From Microbacterium sp. Yaish 1 (lineage in GTDB: Bacteria > Actinomycetota > Actinomycetes > Actinomycetales > Microbacteriaceae), in the NCBI RefSeq assembly GCF_002245215.1, contig NZ_NPMR01000002.1, positions 971,557 to 1,035,556 on the forward strand: 64,000 bases of DNA, written 5' to 3'. The position numbers were made by a program, and so were the translations under genes. Numbering within the stretch: the first letter of the stretch is position 1; every line of letters starts with the position of its first letter. A model generated the notes under the pieces. That model made no database searches. It saw only the letters and a list, made by a program, of their open reading frames with translations, and was not told the DNA's origin. Positions 9,027 through 16,962 of this stretch are shown one piece after another.

Positions 9027-10289
9027 ATGACAACGCGCACCCACAGCGCCGCCTCGCTCGTCTTCGTGGCGGTCGCCGTGGCCGTGGCCGTCCTCACCCT
9101 GGCGATCGCCGGCATCCTCATCGCCGACGGGCAGCGGTCCGCGCGGGCCGAGGCCGAGCGCGTCACTCAGGCCGTCGCGCAGACCGTCGCCGACTCGGCG
9201 CAGGTCGCCGACCTCCTCGCCGCCGGCGACCGCGACGTCGCGTCCGCGGAGCTGCAGCCCCAAATAGAACAGGTCATCGTCGACGCCCGCGTCGACTTCG
9301 TCACGATCATGGATCCCGGCGGCATCCGGATCACGCATCGCGACGCCGAGCGGATCGGCGAGCGCTACCTCGGCTCCATCCCCACCGCATCCCGCGCGCT
9401 CACCGAGGAGTTCACGGGCACTCTCGGCCCCTCGATCCGCACGATCGTGCCCGTCGAGAGCAACGGCGCCGTCGTCGGATGGGTCTCGGTCGGCGTGACG
9501 ATCGGCAGCATCGCGGCGACGCTGGGGCCCCGCATCCTCGTCGTCGTCGGCATCGCGGCCGCGCTCCTCGCAGCCGGTCTCGTCGGAGCCGTCGTCGCGC
9601 GGCGGGCGACGCGGCAGGTCACCGGAGACCTGCCCGCCGGCGCTATCCGCGACGCCGTCTCGTCGTTCGAGTCGCTCCGCACCCTCGGGGAAGCCCTGCG
9701 GGCGCAGACCCACGAGCACGGCAACCGCATGCACACCGCCATCGCGCTGCTCGAGCTGGGCCGCACCCCCGAGGCGATCGAGATCCTCGCCGAGACCTCG
9801 CGGCAGAGCCAGGTGCTGGTCGACGAGGTCGCCGCCCGCCGCGAGGGCGATCCGACCGTCGGAGCGCTGCTGCTCGGCAAGGCCTCGCAGGCCAAGGAAC
9901 ACGGCATCCGGTGGCGCTCCCGCATCGAGCCCGACGCGCCTCGCTCGGTGCTCTCGCCGGTCGACGCCGTCTCAGTCGTCGGTAATCTCATCGACAATGC
10001 GCTCGATGCCGCCGCCGGCGGACCCGAACCGCGCTGGGTGGAGATCAGGATGACGCGCACCGAGGAGGACGAGCTCGAGATCGCCGTCTCCGACTCGGGA
10101 ACCGGCGTTCCTCCCGAGCTTCGGCGCCGGATCTTCGAGCACGGCTTCTCCACGAAGCCGGCCGGCGCCGAGGGTCGCGGTGTGGGGCTCGCCCTCGTCG
10201 CAGCGATCGTCGACGACGCCGGCGGTACCCTCACCCTCGATCACGACCCGACGACGTTCCGCGTCATCCTGCCGAGGAGGGAAGCATGA
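9027..10289 (+). CDS. Sensor histidine kinase, CitA/DcuS type
   Basis: This 420-residue membrane kinase has a helix at about 10-33, an extracytoplasmic sensor region (about 35-165) of the PAS-like CitA/DcuS kind, and a second helix (about 168-192). The HisKA-7TM-like box THEHGNRMHT contains the likely phosphorylated His229. The ATPase core has the N box NLIDNALDA, DSGTGVPPE and GRGVGLALV. The ATG at 9027 is favoured because it puts the first membrane helix at the N-terminus; upstream in-frame codons at 8901 and 8961 are possible. It overlaps the response regulator by four bases (ATGA). Divergence from dctA suggests it senses external C4-dicarboxylates or citrate. Confidence 0.87.
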   Translation: MTTRTHSAASLVFVAVAVAVAVLTLAIAGILIADGQRSARAEAERVTQAVAQTVADSAQVADLLAAGDRDVASAELQPQIEQVIVDARVDFVTIMDPGGIRITHRDAERIGERYLGSIPTASRALTEEFTGTLGPSIRTIVPVESNGAVVGWVSVGVTIGSIAATLGPRILVVVGIAAALLAAGLVGAVVARRATRQVTGDLPAGAIRDAVSSFESLRTLGEALRAQTHEHGNRMHTAIALLELGRTPEAIEILAETSRQSQVLVDEVAARREGDPTVGALLLGKASQAKEHGIRWRSRIEPDAPRSVLSPVDAVSVVGNLIDNALDAAAGGPEPRWVEIRMTRTEEDELEIAVSDSGTGVPPELRRRIFEHGFSTKPAGAEGRGVGLALVAAIVDDAGGTLTLDHDPTTFRVILPRREA

Positions 10290-10966
10290 TCGGTGTGCTG
10301 CTGGTCGACGACGAAGCCCTCACCCTCGACCTGCACCGTCACTACATCGATCGGCTCGAGGGGTTCCGTGTCGTGGCCGAATGCAGCGGGGCGCGCGCGG
10401 CGCTGCGGGCACTCCTCGACAGCCCCACCGCCGACGAGATCGACCTCGTCCTGCTCGACATGACGATGCCCGACGGATCGGGACTCGACGTCCTCCGCCA
10501 TCTGCGGGCACGAGCGCGCGACGTCGACGTCATCGCGATCACCTCCGTGCGCGATGCGGACGTCGTGCGCCAGGTCGTCGGCCTCGGCGCGGTGCAGTAC
10601 CTCGTGAAGCCATTCACCTTCGCCGACTTCCAGGAGCGGATGTCGCAGTACGCGCGATTCCGCGCACGTGCGAGCCAGACCACGGGCGCAGCGACCCAGG
10701 CGGAGATCGACGCACTGCTCGGAGCGCTGCGACCCGTCACCGCTCCGATCCCGAAGGGCCTCGCCCCCGAGACGCTCGAGCGCGTGTCGAATCGGCTCCG
10801 CGACGCGGGAGCCCTCTCGGCGCGCGAGGCTGCGGAGGCGCTCGGGATGTCGCGCGTCGCCGCCCGTCGATACCTCGAGCACCTCGCCGACGCCGGCCGC
10901 GCCGAACGGGCCCAGCGCTACGGCGCCCCCGGCCGTCCCGAGGCGGAGTACCGCTGGCGCGCCTGA
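10286..10966 (+). CDS. Response regulator, CitB/DcuR type
   Basis: This 226-residue cytoplasmic regulator is paired with the kinase that overlaps its start. The receiver domain (1-120) has acidic residues at VDDE, the phosphoacceptor Asp58 in LVLLDMTMP and the conserved lysine in LVKPF. The C-terminal part (about 165-215) carries a helix-turn-helix, LSAREAAEALGMSRVAARRYL, typical of the CitB family. It most likely activates the divergent dctA gene when dicarboxylates are present. No other target can be named from this window. Confidence 0.88.
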   Translation: MIGVLLVDDEALTLDLHRHYIDRLEGFRVVAECSGARAALRALLDSPTADEIDLVLLDMTMPDGSGLDVLRHLRARARDVDVIAITSVRDADVVRQVVGLGAVQYLVKPFTFADFQERMSQYARFRARASQTTGAATQAEIDALLGALRPVTAPIPKGLAPETLERVSNRLRDAGALSAREAAEALGMSRVAARRYLEHLADAGRAERAQRYGAPGRPEAEYRWRA

Positions 10967-10980
10967 CCCCTCCCCCGCCT

Positions 10981-11054
10981 CGCCGAGAACGCACCGCCAC
11001 CGCGAGATCGCACCCTCGTCGGTGTGCGCTCGCGGCGACGGTGCGTTCTCGGCG
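10981..11054. repeat. Nested inverted repeat, copy A (convergent intergenic element)
   Basis: Outer arms of 16 bases, starting CGCCGAGAACGCACC at 10981-10996 and mirrored at 11039-11054, enclose an inner imperfect stem (CGCGAG at 11001-11006 with CTCGCG at 11029-11034). It fills the gap between the convergent response-regulator and glycosyltransferase genes. The same outer arm occurs at 17985. It probably acts as a bidirectional terminator and belongs to a dispersed repeat family. Confidence 0.75.
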
Positions 11055-11070
11055 GGAGACGGGAGGCGGG

Positions 11071-13059
11071 CTATTGCTGCGGGGAGGGCGAGCGGCGCGG
11101 GGCCGTGGGGCCGATCCGGACGTAGGCGGGGAGCTTGGGGGCGACGCCGTCGCCGGCTGTGCGGCCACGCAGGCGCCGCCACACCCACGGGAGAGCATCG
11201 CGCCGCAGCCATGTCCCCGGCACGACGGGGTCGTCATCGAGGTGGAAGGCCTCGTCGAGACCGGCCAGCGCCTCGGCATGGGGCACCCCGAGCGTCTCCG
11301 CGGCGCGATAGGCCACGAGCCGGTGCCCGCGCGAGCGCAGATGCACCTTGTCGTCGGCCCACAGCTCGAGACGGGCGAGCTCCGGCACCGCCTCGAGATC
11401 GAGCAGGATCGCACCCGTCGTCGCTGCGACCGTCCGCAGCCGCGCGTTGTAGGCGGCGAAGCGTCGGGCGAAGATGCCCGCGGCGGCCCGGCCGGGAAGG
11501 AACACGGTGGCGAGCAGCACGTCGGCGCCGGACTCCCGCAGCCTCCGAACGGCGATCTCGACCTCATCGGCGACGCTCGCGACGTCGACCCGGGCCTGCA
11601 CGAGATCGTTGGCTCCGATGAGCACCGACACGAGGTCGGGTCGCAGCGCCAGACACGCCGGCACCTGCTCGTCGACGAGGTGGCGCACCCGCTTGCTGCG
11701 CACGGCGAGGTTCGCGTACTGGAAGGCGCCCGTTCCCCCACCGACGCGCGGCGCCGCCGAGGCGAGCAGCTGCGCGAGGCGGTCGGCCCAGCCCCGGTGC
11801 ATCCCCGCGGGCATTCGGGACGTGTCGCAGAGCCCCTCCGTGATCGAATCGCCCAGCGCGACGTAGCGCCGCCAGAGCGGGGGGCCGTCGCCGGCGGCGG
11901 GCAGCTCGGCTCGCGGCCACACGCGGGCCCGACGCGCGCGATCGATCGCATGCAGCTCGCCCGCACGCTCGTAGTGGCCGAGCAGGGCGTCGCCGAGGCT
12001 CTCCCAGGTCCGCCCGGCCACGGCCGCCCGCGCGGCGGCACCGAACGCTCGTCGTTTGGCGGTATCCCCCGCGAGGTCGGCGACCCGGCTGCGGAGGTCG
12101 CCCGGGTCACCGGGCCGGTAGAGCCAACCATCGACGCTGCTGCGGACGAGATCGAGGGGTCCCCCGCGCCCGGTCGCGACGACCGGCACACCGCTCGCCT
12201 GCGCCTCCTGGATGGTCTGGCCGAACGTCTCGCTCTCGCCCGGATGCACGAACACGTCGAAGCTCGCCATCGCGGTCGCCAGCGCGTCGCCCTGCAGATG
12301 CCCGAGGAACACGGCATCCGGCAGCAGGCGCTCGAGCCCCGCCCGCGAGGGGCCGTCGCCCACGATGACCAGTCGCACCCCGGGCAGCGAGCTCAGGGCA
12401 GCGAGGTCCTCGATCTGCTTCTCGGGTGCGAGCCGCCCGACGTAGCCGACCACGACCTCGCCGTTCGCCACCCCCGGCACGACCCGGGCCCGCCACGCGT
12501 CGTCGCGCCGGTGCGGTGCGAAGCGGATGCCGTCGACCCCGCGGCCCCAGATCGCCACGCGATCCACGCCGAGCCCGGCGAGCTGGCGTCGAGCCGCATC
12601 GGCGGGAGCGAGCGTCAGCGTCGCGCGGCGATGCAGTCGCCGCACGTGGGCTGCTGTGAGCGCGGTGGCGTGCGGCAGGCCGTAGCGCTCGGTGTACGCG
12701 ATGACGTCGGTCTGGTAGACGGCGACGCTCGGCACACCGAGGCTTTCGGCCGCGAGCAGGCCCTGCCACCCGAGGAGGAAGGGCGACGCCAGGTGCACGA
12801 CGTCGGGCCGGAACGAACGCAGGGCGCGGGTGACCGACGCCACGGGCGGAGCGGCGACGCGCACCGCCGGGTACCGGGGCATCGGGATCGACCGCACCGA
12901 CCGGCCCGGAACAGCGAGCGGATGCCGGCGTCCCGCGCCCGGCGCGACGACGAAGGCCTCGTGCCCGCGACGCTCGAGATGCTCGAGCACCCGCAGCACG
13001 GAACCGGTCACCCCGTTCATGTGGGGCAGGAAGGACTCGGTGACCACCGCGACTCTCAC
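11071..13059 (-). CDS. Fusion of a GT4 glycosyltransferase and an SGNH/GDSL hydrolase
   Basis: This 662-residue protein joins two enzymes in one frame. Residues 1-375 form a GT-B glycosyltransferase of family 4: an N-terminal VAVVTESFLPHMNGV motif, a donor-site EKQIEDL (213-219) and an EX7E motif (Glu277-Glu285). Residues 395-640 form an SGNH hydrolase: block I GDSITEG with Ser405, block III GAND (482-485) and the Asp570-x-x-His573 pair. All catalytic residues are present, so both halves may work. There is no signal peptide, so the product is cytoplasmic. Sugar transfer plus deacylation of a glycolipid or glycoconjugate is a plausible job but is not shown. The GTG at 13059 puts the first beta strand at the N-terminus; an upstream start at 13125 is less likely. 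Confidence 0.85.
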   Translation of the reverse strand: MRVAVVTESFLPHMNGVTGSVLRVLEHLERRGHEAFVVAPGAGRRHPLAVPGRSVRSIPMPRYPAVRVAAPPVASVTRALRSFRPDVVHLASPFLLGWQGLLAAESLGVPSVAVYQTDVIAYTERYGLPHATALTAAHVRRLHRRATLTLAPADAARRQLAGLGVDRVAIWGRGVDGIRFAPHRRDDAWRARVVPGVANGEVVVGYVGRLAPEKQIEDLAALSSLPGVRLVIVGDGPSRAGLERLLPDAVFLGHLQGDALATAMASFDVFVHPGESETFGQTIQEAQASGVPVVATGRGGPLDLVRSSVDGWLYRPGDPGDLRSRVADLAGDTAKRRAFGAAARAAVAGRTWESLGDALLGHYERAGELHAIDRARRARVWPRAELPAAGDGPPLWRRYVALGDSITEGLCDTSRMPAGMHRGWADRLAQLLASAAPRVGGGTGAFQYANLAVRSKRVRHLVDEQVPACLALRPDLVSVLIGANDLVQARVDVASVADEVEIAVRRLRESGADVLLATVFLPGRAAAGIFARRFAAYNARLRTVAATTGAILLDLEAVPELARLELWADDKVHLRSRGHRLVAYRAAETLGVPHAEALAGLDEAFHLDDDPVVPGTWLRRDALPWVWRRLRGRTAGDGVAPKLPAYVRIGPTAPRRSPSPQQ

Positions 13060-13209
13060 GAGACCAGGGTGTCGCCCGAGACGCGCCCGCGTGCGCCGAT
13101 GCGGCAGGTATCGCGTACTGTTCACGCGTTCCTCGGCGGCCGGTCACCTCGCGGACGCCTGACCGTCGCCGTTCCCGCACCGTTCATCCCCGGCTGATAG
13201 AGATGCCGC

Positions 13210-13893
13210 GTGCTGGCCGACCTGCTGACCGCGATCTCCGGCGGGCCGTGGCTCCTCGTCGCGGTCTTCGGGCTCGTCCTGCTCGATTCCGTCCTGGTCG
13301 TCGTCCCCGGCGAAGTCGCGGTGACGGCGGCGGGCGCGCTCGCGGCGTCGACCGGCGATCCCCCGCTGGCGGCCGTCATCGGTGCCGCCGCGGGCGCCGC
13401 GTTCTGCGGCGACGCCCTCTGCTACACCGTGGGGCGTCGGATCGGCCTCCGCCGATGGCGATGGATGCGGCGTCCGCGCGTACAGCGCGCGTTCACATGG
13501 GCGGACGCTCGGCTGCGGCGGGGAACGGCGACGGTCGTCTTCACCGCCCGCTTCATCCCCTTCGCGCGCCTCGCGGTCAATCTCACCGCCGGCGCCACGC
13601 GGGTATCGGCCGTGCGGTTCCTCGCCATCGGCGCAGGCGCGGCGACGGCCTGGGCCTCCTATCAGAGCGTCATCGGCGCGGCGATCGGTGCCCTCCTGCC
13701 CGATGCCCCGCTGCTCGCGGTGCTCCTGTCGGTGGCCGCGGCGCTCGCGCTGGGCGCCGCGATCGATCTGATCACGGCCGCCGTCGCGCGGCGCCGCGGA
13801 CGGGTCACTCCCCCGCGAGACCTCCGAGCAGATGACCGAACGACTTGCCCTCGCCCAGGTACGAGGCCGGATCGAACGGATCCGCATCGGTGA
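13210..13893 (+). CDS. DedA/SNARE-associated family membrane protein
   Basis: This is a 227-residue membrane protein of the DedA superfamily, whose members flip or scavenge lipid carriers or support membrane homeostasis. Seen here are PGEVAVTAAGALAA (about 33-46), GDALCYTVGRRIG (about 67-79) and the conserved FTARFIPFARL-NLTAGATRVS stretch (about 110-131), followed by two C-terminal helices. The start is GTG at 13210. The last 29 codons overlap the 3' end of the FMN reductase gene on the other strand by 89 bases, and the protein tail there is polar and unlike the family. The specific lipid substrate is unknown. Confidence 0.82.
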   Translation: MLADLLTAISGGPWLLVAVFGLVLLDSVLVVVPGEVAVTAAGALAASTGDPPLAAVIGAAAGAAFCGDALCYTVGRRIGLRRWRWMRRPRVQRAFTWADARLRRGTATVVFTARFIPFARLAVNLTAGATRVSAVRFLAIGAGAATAWASYQSVIGAAIGALLPDAPLLAVLLSVAAALALGAAIDLITAAVARRRGRVTPPRDLRADDRTTCPRPGTRPDRTDPHR

Positions 13894-14449
13894 CCGGCGT
13901 GCGTGCCACGACGGCGGCAGCGAGCTCACGCGCGCCGCGCTCGACCCGGGCGCTCAACGGAGCGACCTCGTCGGCCTTGCTCCCCCAGTCGCTCGACGCC
14001 GCGAAGACGCCGGTCGAGACGGGCGCCGCGTGCAGGTAGGCGAACAGCGGGCGGATGGCGTAGTCGATCGCGAGCGAGTGACGGGCCGTGCCCGCGTTGG
14101 CCCCGATGAGCACCGGCTTCCCGGTGAGCGAGTCGGGGTCGAGCACGTCGATGAACGACTTGAACAGCCCCGAGTAGCTCGTCGAGAAGATCGGCGTCAC
14201 CGCGATGAGCGCGTCGGCCGAGACGACGGAGTTGATCGCCGACTCGAGCGCGGGCGGCGCGAAGCCGGTCAGCAGGTTGTTGGTGATGTCGTGCGCGAGA
14301 TCGCGCAGCTCGATGACGTCGGCGGTCGCGGTGATGTCGGATGCCGCGAGCTCCGCGATCGTCGCGGTCGCCAGCCGATCGGCCAGCATCCGCGTCGACG
14401 ACGGGTTCGACAGCCCCGCCGACACGACGGCGATACGGCGCGCGCTCAT
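13805..14449 (-). CDS. NAD(P)H-dependent FMN reductase, CE1759 type
   Basis: This 214-residue flavodoxin-fold reductase begins with VVSAGLSNPSSTRMLAD, the phosphate-binding loop for FMN, and continues with TPIFSTSYSGLFKSF, typical of NADPH-dependent FMN reductases. It should make FMNH2 for the neighbouring luciferase-like monooxygenase, whose stop codon it overlaps (ATGA, 14446-14449). The two families are regularly found together in actinobacteria as CE1758/CE1759. The 3' end overlaps the DedA gene on the opposite strand by 89 bases. Expression probably comes from the SigR/SigH-like promoter in front of the monooxygenase. Confidence 0.9.
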   Translation of the reverse strand: MSARRIAVVSAGLSNPSSTRMLADRLATATIAELAASDITATADVIELRDLAHDITNNLLTGFAPPALESAINSVVSADALIAVTPIFSTSYSGLFKSFIDVLDPDSLTGKPVLIGANAGTARHSLAIDYAIRPLFAYLHAAPVSTGVFAASSDWGSKADEVAPLSARVERGARELAAAVVARTPVTDADPFDPASYLGEGKSFGHLLGGLAGE

Positions 14450-15681
14450 CGTGCCGCCGCCACGCCGAAGGCCGAACCCGCGGGCGCCGGGGCGTCCTGG
14501 TAGGGCGAAGGGCCGCTGAGGTTGTCGCCGCGGTTGGCGCGGGGACGCGCCTCGCGTGCGGGGCCGTCACCGTACACCTCGCGGACGCGCGCAGCGTGCG
14601 TCGGGGCGTCGGGCACCGCGGCGCCGCGTCCCTGCGCGAGCTCCTTGCGCAGCACGGGAACGACCTCGCCGCCCAGGATGTCGAGCTGCTCGAGAACCGT
14701 CTTCAACGGCAGCCCCGCGTGGTCGATGAGGAACAGCTGACGCTGGTAGTCGCCGAACGTCTCGCGCATGGCGGCGTATCGGTCGATGACCTGCTGCGGC
14801 GATCCCACCGTCAGCGGCGTCATCTCGCTGAAGTCCTCGAGGGAGGGGCCGTGACCGTAGACGGGGGCGTTGTCGAAGTACGGGCGGAACTGCCGGACGG
14901 CATCCTGCGAGTTCGCACTCATGAACACCTGGCCGCCGAGGCCGACGATCGCCTGCTCGGGCGTGCCGTGGCCGTAGTGCGCGAAGCGCTGACGGTACAG
15001 GTCGATCAGGCGCTGGTAGTGCTCCTTGGGCCAGAAGATGTTGTTCGCGAAGAAGCCGTCGCCGTAGTAGGCGGCCTGCTCGGCGATCTCGGGGGTGCGG
15101 ATCGAGCCGTGCCAGACGAACGGCGCGACACCGTCGAGCGGGCGGGGCGTCGAGGTGAAGCCCTGCAGCGGGGTGCGGAACTTGCCCTCCCAGTCGACGA
15201 CGTCCTCACGCCACAGCTTGTGCAGCAGGGCGTAGTTCTCGATCGCGAGCGGCAGGCCCTGACGGATGTCCTTGCCGAACCACGGGTACACGGGGCCGGT
15301 GTTGCCGCGCCCCATGATGAGGTCGACGCGGCCGCCCGACAGGTGCTGCAGCATCGCGTAATCCTCGGCGATCTTCACCGGGTCGTTCGTCGTGATGAGC
15401 GTCGTCGCCGTGGAGAGGATGAGGCGCTCGGTCTGCGCCGCGATGTAGGCGAGCGTCGTGGTGGGCGAGGACGACCAGAACGGCGGGTTGTGGTGCTCGC
15501 CGATCGCGTAGACGTCGAGCCCGACCTCCTCGGCGTGCTTGGCGATGGTCACGGCTGCGCGGATCTTCTCCGCCTCGCTCGGGGTGTGGCCGGTCGTCGG
15601 GTCAGCCGTGATGTCGCTCACGGAGAAGATGCCGAACTGCATCCCCGACCAGCCGGTGTGTTCGCTCGTGTGCGTGTTCAC
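14446..15681 (-). CDS. FMN-dependent luciferase-like monooxygenase, CE1758 family
   Basis: This 411-residue TIM-barrel flavin monooxygenase belongs to the bacterial luciferase superfamily. Characteristic stretches are GLDVYAIGEHHNPPF (about 55-69), TLITTNDPVKIAEDYAML and RGNTGPVYPWFG. The substrate is unknown; the enzyme uses reduced FMN and oxygen, with FMNH2 supplied by the overlapping CE1759-type reductase. The GTG at 15681 has GGGAAGG nine bases upstream and precedes the conserved MQFGIFSV; an in-frame ATG at 15720 would translate a hairpin-forming leader and is less likely. A GGGAAT-N17-GTTG promoter upstream suggests thiol- or oxidative-stress control. Confidence 0.9.
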   Translation of the reverse strand: MNTHTSEHTGWSGMQFGIFSVSDITADPTTGHTPSEAEKIRAAVTIAKHAEEVGLDVYAIGEHHNPPFWSSSPTTTLAYIAAQTERLILSTATTLITTNDPVKIAEDYAMLQHLSGGRVDLIMGRGNTGPVYPWFGKDIRQGLPLAIENYALLHKLWREDVVDWEGKFRTPLQGFTSTPRPLDGVAPFVWHGSIRTPEIAEQAAYYGDGFFANNIFWPKEHYQRLIDLYRQRFAHYGHGTPEQAIVGLGGQVFMSANSQDAVRQFRPYFDNAPVYGHGPSLEDFSEMTPLTVGSPQQVIDRYAAMRETFGDYQRQLFLIDHAGLPLKTVLEQLDILGGEVVPVLRKELAQGRGAAVPDAPTHAARVREVYGDGPAREARPRANRGDNLSGPSPYQDAPAPAGSAFGVAAAR

Positions 15682-15740
15682 GTCGGTCCGCCTTCCCGGA
15701 TGCCGCAGCATCCGTTTCATGCAAATGAATATAAACCATG

Positions 15741-15767
15741 CAACGCCGTCGCGCTCGGACTATTCCC
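15741..15767 (-). promoter_or_regulatory. SigR/SigH-like ECF promoter of the CE1758/CE1759 operon
   Basis: On the minus strand, GGGAAT (15767-15762) is followed by 17 bases and then GTTG (15744-15741). This fits the SigR/SigH consensus GGGAAY, about 18 bases, GTT. It lies about 60 bases upstream of the proposed GTG start. Confidence 0.55.
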
Positions 15768-15777
15768 GCGGGATAGT
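15759..15777. promoter_or_regulatory. Interrupted palindrome in the divergent promoter region
   Basis: ACTAT-T-CCCGCGGG-ATAGT is symmetric except for one unpaired base. It overlaps the -35 of the monooxygenase operon and a TAGTGT hexamer that may be the -10 of the acyltransferase gene. It may be an operator, but no regulator gene is adjacent. Confidence 0.4.
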
Positions 15778-15789
15778 GTTTCATCCACG

Positions 15790-16953
15790 ATGACGCATCC
15801 CGCCACCGGCACGACCGGAACGCGCCCGAAGCGGCGTGTGCCCTTCTGGGACAACGCTCGCTTCGCCTGCATCGTGCTGGTGGTGCTGGGACACGCGATC
15901 CAGCGCCTGACGTACGACTCCGACATCGCGATGGCGATGTACCTCGTGATCTACGCGTTCCACATGCCCGCGTTCGCGATCATCTCGGGCTACTTCTCGA
16001 AGTCCGATCCGCCGTCGCGGCGACAGATGGCCCGCGTCATCACCGACATCATCGTGCCGTACGCGATCTTCGAGGGCCTGTGGACGCTCACGAAGTTCCT
16101 CGTCGAGGGGCACGCGAACCCCAACCCGACGCAGCCCTCGTGGACGCTGTGGTTCCTGCTGGCTCTCGGCATCTTCCGTCTCGTGCTCCCCTATCTCGCG
16201 CTCCTGCGGTGGCCGCTGCTGTGGGCCTTCGCGATCTCGATCGTCTCGGGCTACCTCCCGAACATCGACTCGACCCTGTCGCTGTCGCGCACCCTCGGAT
16301 TCCTGCCCTTCTTCGTGCTGGGCTGGTGGCTGCGCGACCGCGACGTGGTCGACCGGCTCGACCTGCTGCGACGCAATCCCGCGACCGTGACGGCCGCCGT
16401 CGCAACACTCGGGCTCACCGGCTGGGCGGCGTGGGCCTTCATCGGCACGTGGCGCGACATCAACCTCGGCAAGTGGATGTTCTACGACGCGAGCTACTCC
16501 GACGCGGGCAGCTCCGAGTGGTGGGCGGGAGCGGTGCGGGTCGCCCTCGTGCTCGTGGCGCTGGCCCTCACGGCATCCTTCTTCGCTCTCATCCCCCGCG
16601 GCTCGCACCGCTGGACCCGCCTCGGGCAGTACACGATGTACGTCTACCTGCTGCACTCGTTCGTGCTCTACCCGTTCCGGGAATCGGGCGTGCTGCGCGA
16701 TGCCGAGCCGACGTGGGTGTGGCTGCCGCTCGTCATCGTCGCGTCGGTCCTCATCGCGCTCGGGCTCGCCACTGCGCCGGTGCGACGCGTGTTCCGGCGG
16801 CTCGTCGAGCCGCGCCCCGCCTGGCTGTTCCGCGACCCGGAGCTCGCCGGACGCGAGGGCCGGCGCAACGATCCCACGGGCTCGCGTCGTCCGCGAGATC
16901 CCGGCGCGGTCATCCCGCGCAACAATCGAGCAGACGCCCCGGACGGCTCGTAA
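15790..16953 (+). CDS. Acyltransferase family 3 membrane protein
   Basis: This 387-residue protein with about ten transmembrane helices belongs to the acyltransferase_3 family. Members move acyl groups, often acetyl or succinyl, onto cell-envelope sugars or lipids from the membrane. It starts with FWDNARFACIVLVVLGHAIQ, the family motif containing the conserved Arg and catalytic His, and later has HMPAFAIISGYF and YTMYVYLLHSFVLYP. The tail after about residue 340 is polar. Its acceptor is unknown. A TAGTGT hexamer lies ten bases before the ATG, so the leader is very short or absent. The stop codon (TAA) forms part of the -10 of the next gene. Confidence 0.87.
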   Translation: MTHPATGTTGTRPKRRVPFWDNARFACIVLVVLGHAIQRLTYDSDIAMAMYLVIYAFHMPAFAIISGYFSKSDPPSRRQMARVITDIIVPYAIFEGLWTLTKFLVEGHANPNPTQPSWTLWFLLALGIFRLVLPYLALLRWPLLWAFAISIVSGYLPNIDSTLSLSRTLGFLPFFVLGWWLRDRDVVDRLDLLRRNPATVTAAVATLGLTGWAAWAFIGTWRDINLGKWMFYDASYSDAGSSEWWAGAVRVALVLVALALTASFFALIPRGSHRWTRLGQYTMYVYLLHSFVLYPFRESGVLRDAEPTWVWLPLVIVASVLIALGLATAPVRRVFRRLVEPRPAWLFRDPELAGREGRRNDPTGSRRPRDPGAVIPRNNRADAPDGS

Positions 16954-16962
16954 CCTCGCTGC

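Noticed and set aside
13060-13209. Small gene between the glycosyltransferase fusion and the DedA gene
   Set aside because: The 150-base divergent gap has only short open stretches with no ribosome site or homology. It is best read as two promoters.
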